A stretch of 64,000 bases of DNA from Nitrospira sp. (lineage in GTDB: Bacteria; Nitrospirota; Nitrospiria; Nitrospirales; Nitrospiraceae). The stretch spans positions 54,456 through 118,455 of the forward strand of contig JAHBWT010000002.1 in the NCBI GenBank assembly GCA_019636815.1, read 5' to 3'. The notes under the pieces are model-generated. The model ran no database searches and was not told the origin of the DNA. It worked only from the letters and a program-made list of their open reading frames with translations. Both the position numbers and the translations under genes were made by a program. Positions 43,344-52,408 of the stretch are shown one piece after another (position 1 is the stretch's first letter; each line of letters opens with the position of its first letter).

Positions 43344-44682
43344 GCAGTTTCATTCCCTTTGAGATCACGACGAGACCGGATTCGGTGACGGTAAAGCGCT
43401 GAGCATCGGCCTCTCGATTGTATCCGATTTCAGTGTTGGGGGGGATTATGACATCTTTATCGATGATGGCCCGCCGGATGCGGCTGTGTTCGCCGATCGT
43501 GACGTTTCCCATGATGATGGACTCGCGAATGTCGGCATGATCTTGCACCCGGACATTGGGAGATAAGATCGCATTCTGCACGCGTCCGCCTGAGACGATG
43601 CATCCCCCGCAGACGATGGAATCGAGCGCAACCCCCATTCGTCCACCTTGATAATCTTGGGCGAAGACGAACTTGGCCGGCGGAAACTGTCCCTGATACG
43701 TTCGGATCGGCCAGTCGGGGTCGTACAGATTGAACTGGGGATCGACGGCCACCAAATCCATGTTCGCTTCCCAATAGGCGTCGAGCGTGCCGATGTCGCG
43801 CCAGTATTGGACGGCCTTTTTATTGGCATCCTGAAACTTGAAGGCATATACCCGCTTGTGTTCGATCATACGAGGGATGATGTTTTTTCCAAAGTCATGC
43901 GCCGTGCCTTCCTGGGCGTCGGCGATCAGATATTCGCGAAGCGCCTGGGTGCGAAAGAGATAGATCCCCATCGATGCAAAGGCATGGGTCGGATCGTTGG
44001 GAAGGGGAATGGGATTCGCCGGTTTCTCATCGAAACGGGTGATCCGGTAGTCTTCGTCCACCGCGATGACGCCAAATCGGGTTGCGTCTTGGACTGGGAT
44101 GTCGATGGCGCCGACCACCACATCCGCGCTTTTCGCGATGAGCCAATGGAACATCTCCGCATAGTTCATTTTGTAGACATGGTCACCGGCCAGGATCAGC
44201 AAATACTGTGGATTCTCACCGTCGATCAAGAACATATTCTGATACACGGCGTCGGCGGTGCCGCGGTACCAGTCTTCGCTGATCCGTTGTTGAGGAGGGA
44301 CCGACGCGATGTATTCCCCCAACTCGGCGTTGAGCACATTCCAGCCGATCCGGATATGGCGATCCAGAGAGTGCGATTTGTATTGGATGAGCACGACGAT
44401 CTTGCGGAGCCCGGAATTGATACAATTGCTCAGGGTAAAGTCGATGATGCGGTACTTCCCTCCGAAGGGGACGGCGGGTTTCGCGCGCTGCTCCGTGAGC
44501 GGAAAAAGCCGCTCGCCTTTGCCGCCGGCCAAGACCATCGTGAAAATGTTCTTCACAGCCTGAATTCTAGCAGGACCATCATGAAATAGAAAGGAAGCGG
44601 AATCGTTGACTTCCTTGCTCATGCGGATAATACTAGCCCCAGACTGAATCGTCTCGGCGGGCTGGTCAACCGTCTGATGCAT
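43318..44682 (-). CDS. glgC: Glucose-1-phosphate adenylyltransferase
   Basis: 454 residues. Makes ADP-glucose for glycogen. N-terminal nucleotidyltransferase motif [77 protein letters not shown], and a C-terminal beta-helix ([24 protein letters not shown]). An alternative start is the ATG at 44622. First gene of a possible operon with the two helicase halves. Divergent from the gene at 44700. Confidence 0.93.
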   Translation of the reverse strand: MHQTVDQPAETIQSGASIIRMSKEVNDSASFLFHDGPARIQAVKNIFTMVLAGGKGERLFPLTEQRAKPAVPFGGKYRIIDFTLSNCINSGLRKIVVLIQYKSHSLDRHIRIGWNVLNAELGEYIASVPPQQRISEDWYRGTADAVYQNMFLIDGENPQYLLILAGDHVYKMNYAEMFHWLIAKSADVVVGAIDIPVQDATRFGVIAVDEDYRITRFDEKPANPIPLPNDPTHAFASMGIYLFRTQALREYLIADAQEGTAHDFGKNIIPRMIEHKRVYAFKFQDANKKAVQYWRDIGTLDAYWEANMDLVAVDPQFNLYDPDWPIRTYQGQFPPAKFVFAQDYQGGRMGVALDSIVCGGCIVSGGRVQNAILSPNVRVQDHADIRESIIMGNVTIGEHSRIRRAIIDKDVIIPPNTEIGYNREADAQRFTVTESGLVVISKGMKLHAAVDSSG

Positions 44683-44699
44683 GAAGTAAAGGAGTCAGC

Positions 44700-44987
44700 A
44701 TGAAGCGTGATGTGGTTGTCGCTGCGCTACCGCGAACTACGCCGAAGCGTGTGGTGAAGCTTTCGCCAAAGCCGCCCGCCAGTCCCATGAGCGATCTCAC
44801 GTGGCGGCTGGAGCGGTTGGAAGGTCAGATGCAAAAGCTGTCTGAACTTGTGCGGGATCATGCGGAAGATATGGATCGTCTGGTCAGGATTGTCGCGGAA
44901 AATAGTGACATTCTCCGCCGACAGCTGCTTCGGAAGCACCATGAAAAGGTTCGCGTACGGAAGCATCTCCGTGAAATCCGTCCTTGA
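44700..44987 (+). CDS. Small basic coiled-coil protein, unknown
   Basis: 95 residues, RBS AAGGAG. Basic Pro-rich N-terminus (KRVVKLSPKPPASP), then a predicted coiled coil (WRLERLEGQMQKLSELVRDHAEDMDRLVRIV, about 35-65), and a basic tail. No family recognised. Confidence 0.6.
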   Translation: MKRDVVVAALPRTTPKRVVKLSPKPPASPMSDLTWRLERLEGQMQKLSELVRDHAEDMDRLVRIVAENSDILRRQLLRKHHEKVRVRKHLREIRP

Positions 44988-45072
44988 AGCTGGCCAAAGC
45001 CATGGTTGCTGCAACTCTCATGTCGTTTCCTTTTTGATAAATCCGTCGAAGATATTTTAGCGGACCATCAGG

Positions 45073-46437
45073 ATGATCGGCGTGTCTTCGCATATCGGCC
45101 GTACGCGGCGTGATGGGCCGTGGCTGTGGATCGCCTCCTTCTGCGCCACAGTCGCAATCATCGGCTACGTTGGCGATGAAGCTTCGGCAACAGAGCAATC
45201 GATGGGTGTAAGTTCCGGGACGGTTTCGTCGGTTACCCTATCGTCGGCATCAACGTTACGATTGAGTCTTGAAGAAGCGATCGGCCTTTTTCTGCGGCAG
45301 AACCTGGATCTCTTGATCGCTAAGTATGGAATTGAATTCAGTAAGGGGCAGCAGATTACCGCCCGATTATTTCCCAATCCCGTTACCTCTCTGGAAATGG
45401 CGAGCTCGCCGGTCCATGGTCGCACGTTGCAGAGCAGTGGACAGATCTCCCCTCAGATCCAACAGTTGTTCGAGTTGGCCGGTAAACGAGGCTATCGGAT
45501 CGAAAGCGCAGAATTCGGACTCCAATCTGCGGAGGCCGCCTTTGAAGACGCCGTTCGGCAACTGAGCTTCGCCGTTAAGGATGCGTACAACCGCACCCAG
45601 CTGGCTCGGAGACGACTGGCTTTGGCGGAGGAAAATAGAGAGCGCTTTTCACGTATCCTCGAAGTCAACTCGATTCGATTCAAGAAGGGGTATATTGCCG
45701 AGGTGGATTTGCTCCGTATCCGGTTGCAACTCATCGATTTTCAATCCCAAGTGATTCAGGCCATTCAAGAAGCGCAGTCGGCTCGATCGGACCTTCGACA
45801 ATTGTTACGAGTTTCGCCGATGAGCGAATTGGAGCTCACCACCGAGCTGGATTATAGGCGGGTGGATCCCAACATTGCCAAGCTCCGTGCCGTGGCCATC
45901 GATGCCCGACCCGATGTTCGTGCGAAGCGATTTATGCTCTCACAGCGCGAGGCCGACCTGAGGCTCGCCAAAGCGTACCGGATTCCTGATGTGACCGTGG
46001 GGGCAGGGTATGTGGTTCAAGGTCCGCACGGCCCCGACAACTCTAATCAAATGGCCTTCAGTCTTGGTGTGCCGCTGCCGTTGTTCAATCGTAACCAAGG
46101 TGGTGTCATGCAAGCCGAAGCTGCGATGCAGGCTGCGGGAGCGGACCTCGGCAAGACGCTGAACCAAATTGAGAATCAAGTGGACGTTGCCTATAGCAAC
46201 TTGATTGAAAGTCGTCGATTGGTCGAGGCATTCCTTGGCGGAGTGCTTGATGATGCGAAGGCGACATTTACGATCGCCGAGCGAGCCTATGAGCGGGGCG
46301 GAGTCACGCTGATCGACTTGCTCGATGCGGCGAGGACGTCGAGGACGATTCAGCAAAACTATATTGAAGCCTTGTTCAACTACCAGCGGAACGTGATTCA
46401 ACTGGAGAATGCCGTTGGACAAGAAATCACGTCATGA
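45073..46437 (+). CDS. TolC-family outer-membrane efflux protein (CusC/CzcC type)
   Basis: 454 residues. Two repeated alpha-helical hairpins: RLSLEEAIGLFLRQNLDLLIAK, FPNPVTSLEMASSPVHG, GKRGYRIESAEFGLQSAE, and in the second half ADLRLAKAYRIPDVTVGAGYVVQG, FSLGVPLPLFNRNQGGV, GGVTLIDLLDAARTSR. First gene of a three-gene tripartite efflux system with the adaptor and the RND pump that follow. Confidence 0.88.
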   Translation: MIGVSSHIGRTRRDGPWLWIASFCATVAIIGYVGDEASATEQSMGVSSGTVSSVTLSSASTLRLSLEEAIGLFLRQNLDLLIAKYGIEFSKGQQITARLFPNPVTSLEMASSPVHGRTLQSSGQISPQIQQLFELAGKRGYRIESAEFGLQSAEAAFEDAVRQLSFAVKDAYNRTQLARRRLALAEENRERFSRILEVNSIRFKKGYIAEVDLLRIRLQLIDFQSQVIQAIQEAQSARSDLRQLLRVSPMSELELTTELDYRRVDPNIAKLRAVAIDARPDVRAKRFMLSQREADLRLAKAYRIPDVTVGAGYVVQGPHGPDNSNQMAFSLGVPLPLFNRNQGGVMQAEAAMQAAGADLGKTLNQIENQVDVAYSNLIESRRLVEAFLGGVLDDAKATFTIAERAYERGGVTLIDLLDAARTSRTIQQNYIEALFNYQRNVIQLENAVGQEITS

Positions 46438-46495
46438 TGATGCGCTCCTAATAGGCCACGAAGCGCAGGTCCAGACTCAAAGATGAACAACGTAT

Positions 46496-47656
46496 ATGGT
46501 GTATTTACACAAGCATAATTTTGGCCGCTTCACGGCTTTAGCATCAAGCGCGATCTTGTTGTTGCTCTCAGCCTGTGGCCAGTCCGAGCAACCTCCTAAA
46601 GTTGGCGAGGCTACCAGCATGTCAGCTAAGCGCGGAGCGTCCGCCGTGGGAAGCCCTCGTGTCGAAACGAATATTGTCGAGCTCAACGCCTCTCGACAAG
46701 GATTGCCCCTGTTGGGCAAGATTGCCTACGGTGAGGATAAGTATTCAAGGATTTCATCCCCTTTGCAGGGGCGAGTTGTAGAGGTCAGGGCTCGTTTGGG
46801 AGACCGTGTGAAGGTGGGAGATGTTTTGCTTGTTGTTGATAGCCCTGACATCGCACAAGCGTACTCGGAGTATGTCAAAGAAGATTCTGAGCTGCAATAT
46901 GCGACGAGGACTTACGAATTAGCCAAGGACCTCTATGAAACCAGAGCACTGGCGCTGAAGGATTTGAAGCAGACTGAGAACGAATTAGTCAAGGCGCGTG
47001 CGGAGTTTCGTCGCGCGAAAGAACGATTGGTTTCTCTCAGAATCTCGCCGCAGGAGTTGAATAAACCTCTGGATCAACAACAAATCACATCGCGCTTTGA
47101 GTTGAAAAGCCCGCTGAGTGGGATTGTCGTGGAACGTACCGTGACGCCGGGGCAGTCCGTCACCGGAGATCCCGACCCTGTCCTTTTTACGGTCGCCGAC
47201 TTGGATGTCTTGCAAGTCGTGGCTGATGTTTATGAGCGGGACCTTGCGCTTGTACGGGAAGGCCAGTCAGCTACTGTGAAAGTCGAGGCCTACCCCGACC
47301 TTGAATTTCCCGCTACGGTGACGGTCGTGGGTGATGTGGTCGATCCTGCGACCAGAACGATCAAGGTTCGGGCACGTGTCAACAACGAGTCTCGCAAGTT
47401 GAAACCGGAGATGTTCGCTCGCCTGCAGCTCGACGTTAGTGGCATGGCGCAATTTTTGACTGTCCCGCGTGAGGCAGTTTTGGAGGTCGATGGCAAACAA
47501 GTTGTCTATGTCGTAGACAATGAGAACCGGTATGTAAAACGGGAAGTCAAAATTGCCAATATTTCCGCAGCTCAGACTCGGGTCCTCGATGGGCTGAAAG
47601 AGGGGGAGCGCATTGTGACAAAAGGGGCCGTTTTGATCAAGAGCCAAGAAGATTGA
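46496..47656 (+). CDS. RND efflux periplasmic adaptor lipoprotein (CusB/CzcB type)
   Basis: 386 residues. Signal peptide with lipobox LLSAC|G (about residue 27). Membrane fusion protein features: RISSPLQGRVVEVRARLGDRVKVGD (barrel/lipoyl half), a coiled-coil hairpin (TRTYELAKDLYETRALALKDLKQTENEL), RFELKSPLSGIVVERTVTPGQSV (second lipoyl half) and FLTVPREAVLEVDGKQVVYVV. Links the RND pump to the outer-membrane channel. Confidence 0.9.
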   Translation: MVYLHKHNFGRFTALASSAILLLLSACGQSEQPPKVGEATSMSAKRGASAVGSPRVETNIVELNASRQGLPLLGKIAYGEDKYSRISSPLQGRVVEVRARLGDRVKVGDVLLVVDSPDIAQAYSEYVKEDSELQYATRTYELAKDLYETRALALKDLKQTENELVKARAEFRRAKERLVSLRISPQELNKPLDQQQITSRFELKSPLSGIVVERTVTPGQSVTGDPDPVLFTVADLDVLQVVADVYERDLALVREGQSATVKVEAYPDLEFPATVTVVGDVVDPATRTIKVRARVNNESRKLKPEMFARLQLDVSGMAQFLTVPREAVLEVDGKQVVYVVDNENRYVKREVKIANISAAQTRVLDGLKEGERIVTKGAVLIKSQED

Positions 47657-47720
47657 GACACATGACCGATCGTCTTTCTTGTCCCTAGGGCATGGAGGAC
47701 ATCGCTGCCCATGAGAACTT

Positions 47721-50700
47721 ATGATCACCAGAATCGTTGAAGTATCCTTGGCTCAGCGATTCCTGGTCTGCACGCTTGGGTTTTTACTTCTATTCGGCGG
47801 CCTCTACGCGTTCCATCTCTTAGACATCGTGGCCTATCCAGACCCGGCCCCGCCGATGGTGGAGTTGATCACTCAGTTCCCTGGGTATTCGGCCGAGGAA
47901 ATCGAACGGCAGATTACAATCCCGATCGAGGTTGCGTTGAATGGAACTCCTGGACTTACAGACATCCGGTCTCTTTCGATATTCGGGCTTAGCGACGTCA
48001 AGGTGTACTTCGACTTCGACAGTGACATCTTTCGAGACCGCCAGGAAGTGTTGAATCGGCTCAACTCGATTCAATTACCACACGGGGTGCAGCCCGTGCT
48101 GTCTCCCTGGTGGGCCATCGCTGAAATCTATCGGTATGAGTTGACCGGTCCGAACACGAGCCTGACGGACCTGAAAACGATACAGGATTGGCAGATCCGC
48201 CGCGCATTCAAACGTGTGCCTGGTGTGATCGACGTGACGACCTTCGGTGGCACCACGAAGGAATATCATGTCGATATCGATCCGGGAAAGCTCATCAGCT
48301 ACGGCGTCAATCTTTCACAAATCATGACGGCGTTGGAGAACAGCAACGCGAACGTCGGCGGCAACTATTTGACGATCGGCTCGCAGAGCTACAACATCCG
48401 AGGGGTGGGGCTCATCAACGATCTTGATGATATCGAAAACGTGATGGTGGCGGAAAAAGAGGGAACGCCGATCTTCGTCAAGACGTTGGGAAAGGTGAAG
48501 GTCGGGCATCGAGCGCGCCTTGGCAAGGTCGGCATCGACGACCGTAATGATGTGGTGGAAGGCGTCGTTCTGCTCCAACGCGGGGCTCAGGCCTTACCAG
48601 TCCTCGAGAAAGTCAGAGCGAAGGTCGAGGATCTTAACCAAGTGAAATTACCTGATGGGATCAAGGTCAAAACCCTCTATGACCGGACAGCGCTGATCCA
48701 CACGACCATGGAGACGGTCACCGACATTCTTATTAGCGGCATGGTGCTTGTGTTTGTGATCTTATTGGTGTTTCTGGGGAATCTGCGTGCGGCCTTCATC
48801 GTCGCGTTGATAATCCCGCTCTCGTTGCTCTTTACTTTTACAATGATGGTGTTTGTCGGACAATCGGCCAATCTGATATCACTGGGCGCGATCGACTTCG
48901 GTATTATTGTGGACGCGACGTTGATTATGGTCGAGAGCATTTTCTTTCATTTGGCGCACAGTAAGACGCATGGGCCCAAGATTCACGAACACATCATTCT
49001 GGCTGCACGCCAGGTTGGGAGGCCCATTTTCTTTTCAACGGCGATCATTGTGGTGGCCTTTATCCCACTCTTTACGATGACCGGGGTCCCTGGAAAAATC
49101 TTCGCGCCCATGTCCATCACATATGGGTTCGCTCTGCTTGGCGCTCTCCTTATGGCTTTTACACTCGCACCAGTTCTGTGCTTGTTGCTCCTACGGTTGC
49201 CGGTCAAGGAAACTGATACGGCACTTGTGGGGAGCGTACGTAGAGGCTATTTAAAGGTCGTGATCTGGGCTTTGGAACATAGGCTTGCGGTGGTCGGGTT
49301 TGCAACGGGATTGGTGGCGCTCACGTTCCTGGCGCTGCGATCGTTGGGCGGAGAATTCATGCCGCCCCTGGAGGAGGGGAATTTGTGGGTGCGAGCCACA
49401 ATGCCGGTCGATATTTCCTTCGATCAAGCCGATCGATTGACCAACGACATTCGTGGAATGTTCAAGGAATCGCCGGAGGTGGAAACGGTTGTGTCCCAAC
49501 TCGGCCGGCCTGATGATGGGACGGATCCGACCAGTTTTTTTAATGCAGAATTTTTGGCGACCCTGAAATCCGCATCGGAGTGGCGTCGGGGATTGAGCAA
49601 AGACGATCTTATCGAAGAAATTGAACATCGATTGAAATCGATCCCGGGAGTGATTTTCAACTTCTCTCAAGCCATCCAAGACAACGTGGAAGAAGCGATG
49701 TCGGGTGTGAAGGGCGAGAACTCGATCAAATTATTCGGTGCCGATTTAAAAATCATGGAAGCGAAGGCCGCCGAGGTTGAATCGGTGATGAAAGAGATTC
49801 CCGGCGTGAAGGATTTGGGCATCTTCCGGCTGATCGGGCAGCCGAATCTCTTAATCGAGGTTGATCGTGAGGCCAGCGCGCGTTATGGGCTGAGAGTCTC
49901 AGACGTAAATGCCGTTGTTCAAGCCGCTATTGGGGGGCAAGCGGTGACTCAGGTGTATGAAGGAGAAAAGCTCTTCGACCTGGTTGTCAGGTTCCTGCCT
50001 GAGTATCGGCAGGACATCGAGTCCATCGGGAATATTCTGGTCAGCACGCCGGATGGAGCGCGCATTCCACTGAAACAACTCGCAGCCATTACTATGCAGA
50101 CCGGAGCCTTTATCATTTATCGCGAGAATAACGAGCGCTATATCCCGATAAAATTCAGCGTGCGGGACCGTGACCTTGAAAGTACCGTCGTGGAAGGGCA
50201 GGGGAGATTAAAGCAGCGGGTATCTTTGCCGGAAGGGTATCGTATGGAGTGGGCCGGGCAATACGATCAACTCAAGGACGAGCAAAAACGGTTGACAAAG
50301 ATCGTTCCTGTGAGCCTGGTTATCATTCTCTTTTTGCTCTATACGACGTTCGATTCTCTCAGGAACGCCTTGCTGGTGCTGGCAGCGGTGCCATTCGCGT
50401 TGGTCGGTGGTGTCTTTTCGCTGGTGATGACGCACACCCACTTCAGTATTTCGGCAGCGGTAGGGATGATTTCGACCTTCGGTGTCGCGATATTGGGCGG
50501 AGTGTTGATGATCTCGTGCATCGAAGAATTCAGAAGAGCCGGTCTCGACTTGCGACAGGCCGTGTTGCGGGGCGCCGATGTCCAGATGCGCCCCATTCTG
50601 ATGGCCACCTTAGCCGCGGCCATCGGACTCCTGCCTGCCTCACTTGCGACCGGCATCGGCGCTCAGGCGCAGAGGCCTCTGGCGCGTGTCGTAGTTGGAG

Positions 50701-50792
50701 GGATGCTGACGGCGGCATTCTTGATTCTCGTGGTCTTGCCGGTACTCTACGAAATCGTCCATTATCGTGATACTCTTGAAAAGTGGGAATGA
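47721..50792 (+). CDS. HME-RND heavy-metal efflux pump (CzcA/CusA family)
   Basis: 1023 residues with the 12-helix RND layout, two large periplasmic loops. N-terminal helix then YPDPAPPMVELITQFPGYSAEEIE; helix 4 carries LISLGAIDFGIIVDATLIMVES, close to the DFGxxVD signature of divalent-cation (Zn/Co/Ni/Cd) exporters but with Ala for the usual Gly and Ser for the usual Asn near its end; PRP-type PLEEGNLWVRATMP follows. It uses the proton gradient to expel metal from the periplasm. Metal preference cannot be settled. A HEAT-repeat gene overlaps or abuts its 3' end. Confidence 0.92.
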   Translation: MITRIVEVSLAQRFLVCTLGFLLLFGGLYAFHLLDIVAYPDPAPPMVELITQFPGYSAEEIERQITIPIEVALNGTPGLTDIRSLSIFGLSDVKVYFDFDSDIFRDRQEVLNRLNSIQLPHGVQPVLSPWWAIAEIYRYELTGPNTSLTDLKTIQDWQIRRAFKRVPGVIDVTTFGGTTKEYHVDIDPGKLISYGVNLSQIMTALENSNANVGGNYLTIGSQSYNIRGVGLINDLDDIENVMVAEKEGTPIFVKTLGKVKVGHRARLGKVGIDDRNDVVEGVVLLQRGAQALPVLEKVRAKVEDLNQVKLPDGIKVKTLYDRTALIHTTMETVTDILISGMVLVFVILLVFLGNLRAAFIVALIIPLSLLFTFTMMVFVGQSANLISLGAIDFGIIVDATLIMVESIFFHLAHSKTHGPKIHEHIILAARQVGRPIFFSTAIIVVAFIPLFTMTGVPGKIFAPMSITYGFALLGALLMAFTLAPVLCLLLLRLPVKETDTALVGSVRRGYLKVVIWALEHRLAVVGFATGLVALTFLALRSLGGEFMPPLEEGNLWVRATMPVDISFDQADRLTNDIRGMFKESPEVETVVSQLGRPDDGTDPTSFFNAEFLATLKSASEWRRGLSKDDLIEEIEHRLKSIPGVIFNFSQAIQDNVEEAMSGVKGENSIKLFGADLKIMEAKAAEVESVMKEIPGVKDLGIFRLIGQPNLLIEVDREASARYGLRVSDVNAVVQAAIGGQAVTQVYEGEKLFDLVVRFLPEYRQDIESIGNILVSTPDGARIPLKQLAAITMQTGAFIIYRENNERYIPIKFSVRDRDLESTVVEGQGRLKQRVSLPEGYRMEWAGQYDQLKDEQKRLTKIVPVSLVIILFLLYTTFDSLRNALLVLAAVPFALVGGVFSLVMTHTHFSISAAVGMISTFGVAILGGVLMISCIEEFRRAGLDLRQAVLRGADVQMRPILMATLAAAIGLLPASLATGIGAQAQRPLARVVVGGMLTAAFLILVVLPVLYEIVHYRDTLEKWE

Positions 50793-50838
50793 GCAGTCGG
50801 TTGATGTATCGGACAAGAATGAAAGGAGTGCCGTCATC

Positions 50839-51633
50839 GTGAATCAATCGTTCCTATTCCGACTGGGAGTAATCGGGATGCTCGGCCTGATGGGTGGAGC
50901 CGAACCGCTTTACGTATGGGCGAATCAAAGCCAGGTTTGGAAAGTTCAACTGCCCTATGAGGCGCCACCCCAGAATCCGGAGGTTCCGGATGTTTCGGTT
51001 CCTCCAAACACCGCTCCGCTCAGTTCCGAGGAGCTGCAGCGTGCAGAGGCGTTGCTCCCGTTACTGGAAGGGAAACAGGAATTTTGGGCCATGGGCGAGT
51101 TCGTGCATCTTGGTGAATCGTCTGTTCCGGTCTTGGTCAAGGCCTTGACGATGCCGAGCCCACGGATTCGCTACAATGCGATCGAAACATTATTGATGAT
51201 GAAAAGCGTGGCAGGGGTTCCAGCACTCCTTGCCACCGCCAAAGAGCCCAATGAAATCCCGCGAGTCCGCGAACATGCCTTGCGAACCGCCGTTCGTTTG
51301 GATCCTGCCCAAGCGCCGGAAGCTATTGAAGTCATGGCGAAGGATCCTAATCCGTCAGTCCGGAAGAGTGCGGTCTTTGAAGCCAGATATGTGCGGCAAA
51401 AGGCCGTTATCCCCATCCTGATTCCCATGGTGGGCGATGACGAACGCTTCGTGGCATTATCGGCGCTGCAATCACTGTGGATCCTGACGCGCCATGAGAC
51501 GGAAACGCATGATTGGGAAACGTCGACCAAGCAGGATCGTGCGGCATGGTCGAACGAATGGGTCGAGTGGTGGGAAGACAATAAAGACGTATTTGAAATT
51601 CCTGAGCCGAAACGGCCGAGGCGGAGCTCCTAG
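50839..51633 (+). CDS. Exported HEAT-repeat protein
   Basis: 264 residues from the GTG at 50839, chosen for the AAAGGAG site and because it then begins with a signal peptide (FLFRLGVIGMLGLMGGAEPLYVWA); the frame is open back into the RND gene. HEAT/PBS-lyase-like repeats: HLGESSVPVLVKALTMPSPRIRYNAIETLL, REHALRTAVRLDP, PSVRKSAVFEARYV. It may be a periplasmic scaffold linked to the efflux system. Function unknown. Confidence 0.7.
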   Translation: MNQSFLFRLGVIGMLGLMGGAEPLYVWANQSQVWKVQLPYEAPPQNPEVPDVSVPPNTAPLSSEELQRAEALLPLLEGKQEFWAMGEFVHLGESSVPVLVKALTMPSPRIRYNAIETLLMMKSVAGVPALLATAKEPNEIPRVREHALRTAVRLDPAQAPEAIEVMAKDPNPSVRKSAVFEARYVRQKAVIPILIPMVGDDERFVALSALQSLWILTRHETETHDWETSTKQDRAAWSNEWVEWWEDNKDVFEIPEPKRPRRSS

Positions 51634-51688
51634 TGACCGGCTTAGGAAGTTGCGGGCTAAGAGATTCCTATGGTACGAATATGAGCAG

Positions 51689-52249
51689 ATGCTGACAAAT
51701 GCTATGAAGACCAAAACAGGCACCTTGCTGAAAATTGCCAAGCTCGGAAATCCAATTCTTCGAAAAATCGCGGCTCCCGTCAATCCGCAGGAGATCAAGT
51801 CGTCGGACATCCAACGGCTGATCGACGACATGTTTGAAACGATGTACGACGAGCCGGGGATAGGGTTGGCTGCGCCGCAGGTCTCGCGCTCAATCCAATT
51901 GATCGTCATGGGGTGTAAAGGCGAAGGGGGATTTCCCGAAACGGTCCTCGTGAATCCGTCGATCGTGTACTATGGGCCCGAACAGGTTGAAAACTGGGAA
52001 GGCTGTTTGAGCGTCGACGGATTACGGGGGAAGGTCACCAGGCCGTCCTTAGTGCGCGTCAAAGCGCTCGATCGAAAAGGAAAGGCCATGGATTTTGAGG
52101 CGACCGGCCTCTATGCCGTCTGTATTCAACACGAAGTCGATCATTTGATCGGGAAAGTCTTTCTCGACCGCATGACCGACATGTCTACCCTCACCCAGCT
52201 TGACGAGTTTTCGCAATATTGGCAGAAAGAACCCACGAACGTCATCTAA
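51689..52249 (+). CDS. def: Peptide deformylase
   Basis: 186 residues from ATG 51689; ATG 51704 (MKTKTGTLLKIAKLG) is equally possible and neither has a strong RBS. All three active-site motifs are present: GIGLAAPQ, EGCLS and HEVDH, which hold the metal (C, H, H) and catalytic glutamate. It removes the formyl group from new proteins. The open frame further upstream is chance extension over the HEAT-repeat gene. Confidence 0.95.
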   Translation: MLTNAMKTKTGTLLKIAKLGNPILRKIAAPVNPQEIKSSDIQRLIDDMFETMYDEPGIGLAAPQVSRSIQLIVMGCKGEGGFPETVLVNPSIVYYGPEQVENWEGCLSVDGLRGKVTRPSLVRVKALDRKGKAMDFEATGLYAVCIQHEVDHLIGKVFLDRMTDMSTLTQLDEFSQYWQKEPTNVI

Positions 52250-52373
52250 CAGGATGTTGAAAAAAACCGCCAGCTTCGTTCTCGCGTCGCTCCGAGGCTC
52301 ACCGTACGGGATAAAGTACGCTTCGCCATGTCGCTCGCTGCGGCCTCGCCGGACAGTCTTTTTGAACATCCTG
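52250..52373. repeat. Palindromic dispersed repeat (MITE/REP-like)
   Basis: 124 bp whose ends form an inverted repeat: CAGGATGTTGAAAAA at the left and TTTTTGAACATCCTG at the right. The inside includes CCGCCAGCTTCGTTCTCG and an inner palindrome around CGTAC...GTACG. A truncated copy of its left part lies at 60629-60659. I recall similar repeats from Nitrospira genomes but could not check. It may also act as a terminator between def and the ABC gene. Confidence 0.75.
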
Positions 52374-52408
52374 CCTGCTGTCCAATCGTCTTATTTGATC
52401 AATCGTTT

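Noticed and set aside
43648..44589. Long + strand frame opposite glgC
   Set aside because: Shadow of the conserved glgC gene; no domain or ribosome site.
51494..51688. N-terminal extension of peptide deformylase
   Set aside because: It runs over the end of the HEAT-repeat gene and has no family match.
52328..52408. Upstream ATG start for the ABC transporter
   Set aside because: It lies in the palindromic dispersed repeat; the GTG at 52409 gives the usual N-terminus.
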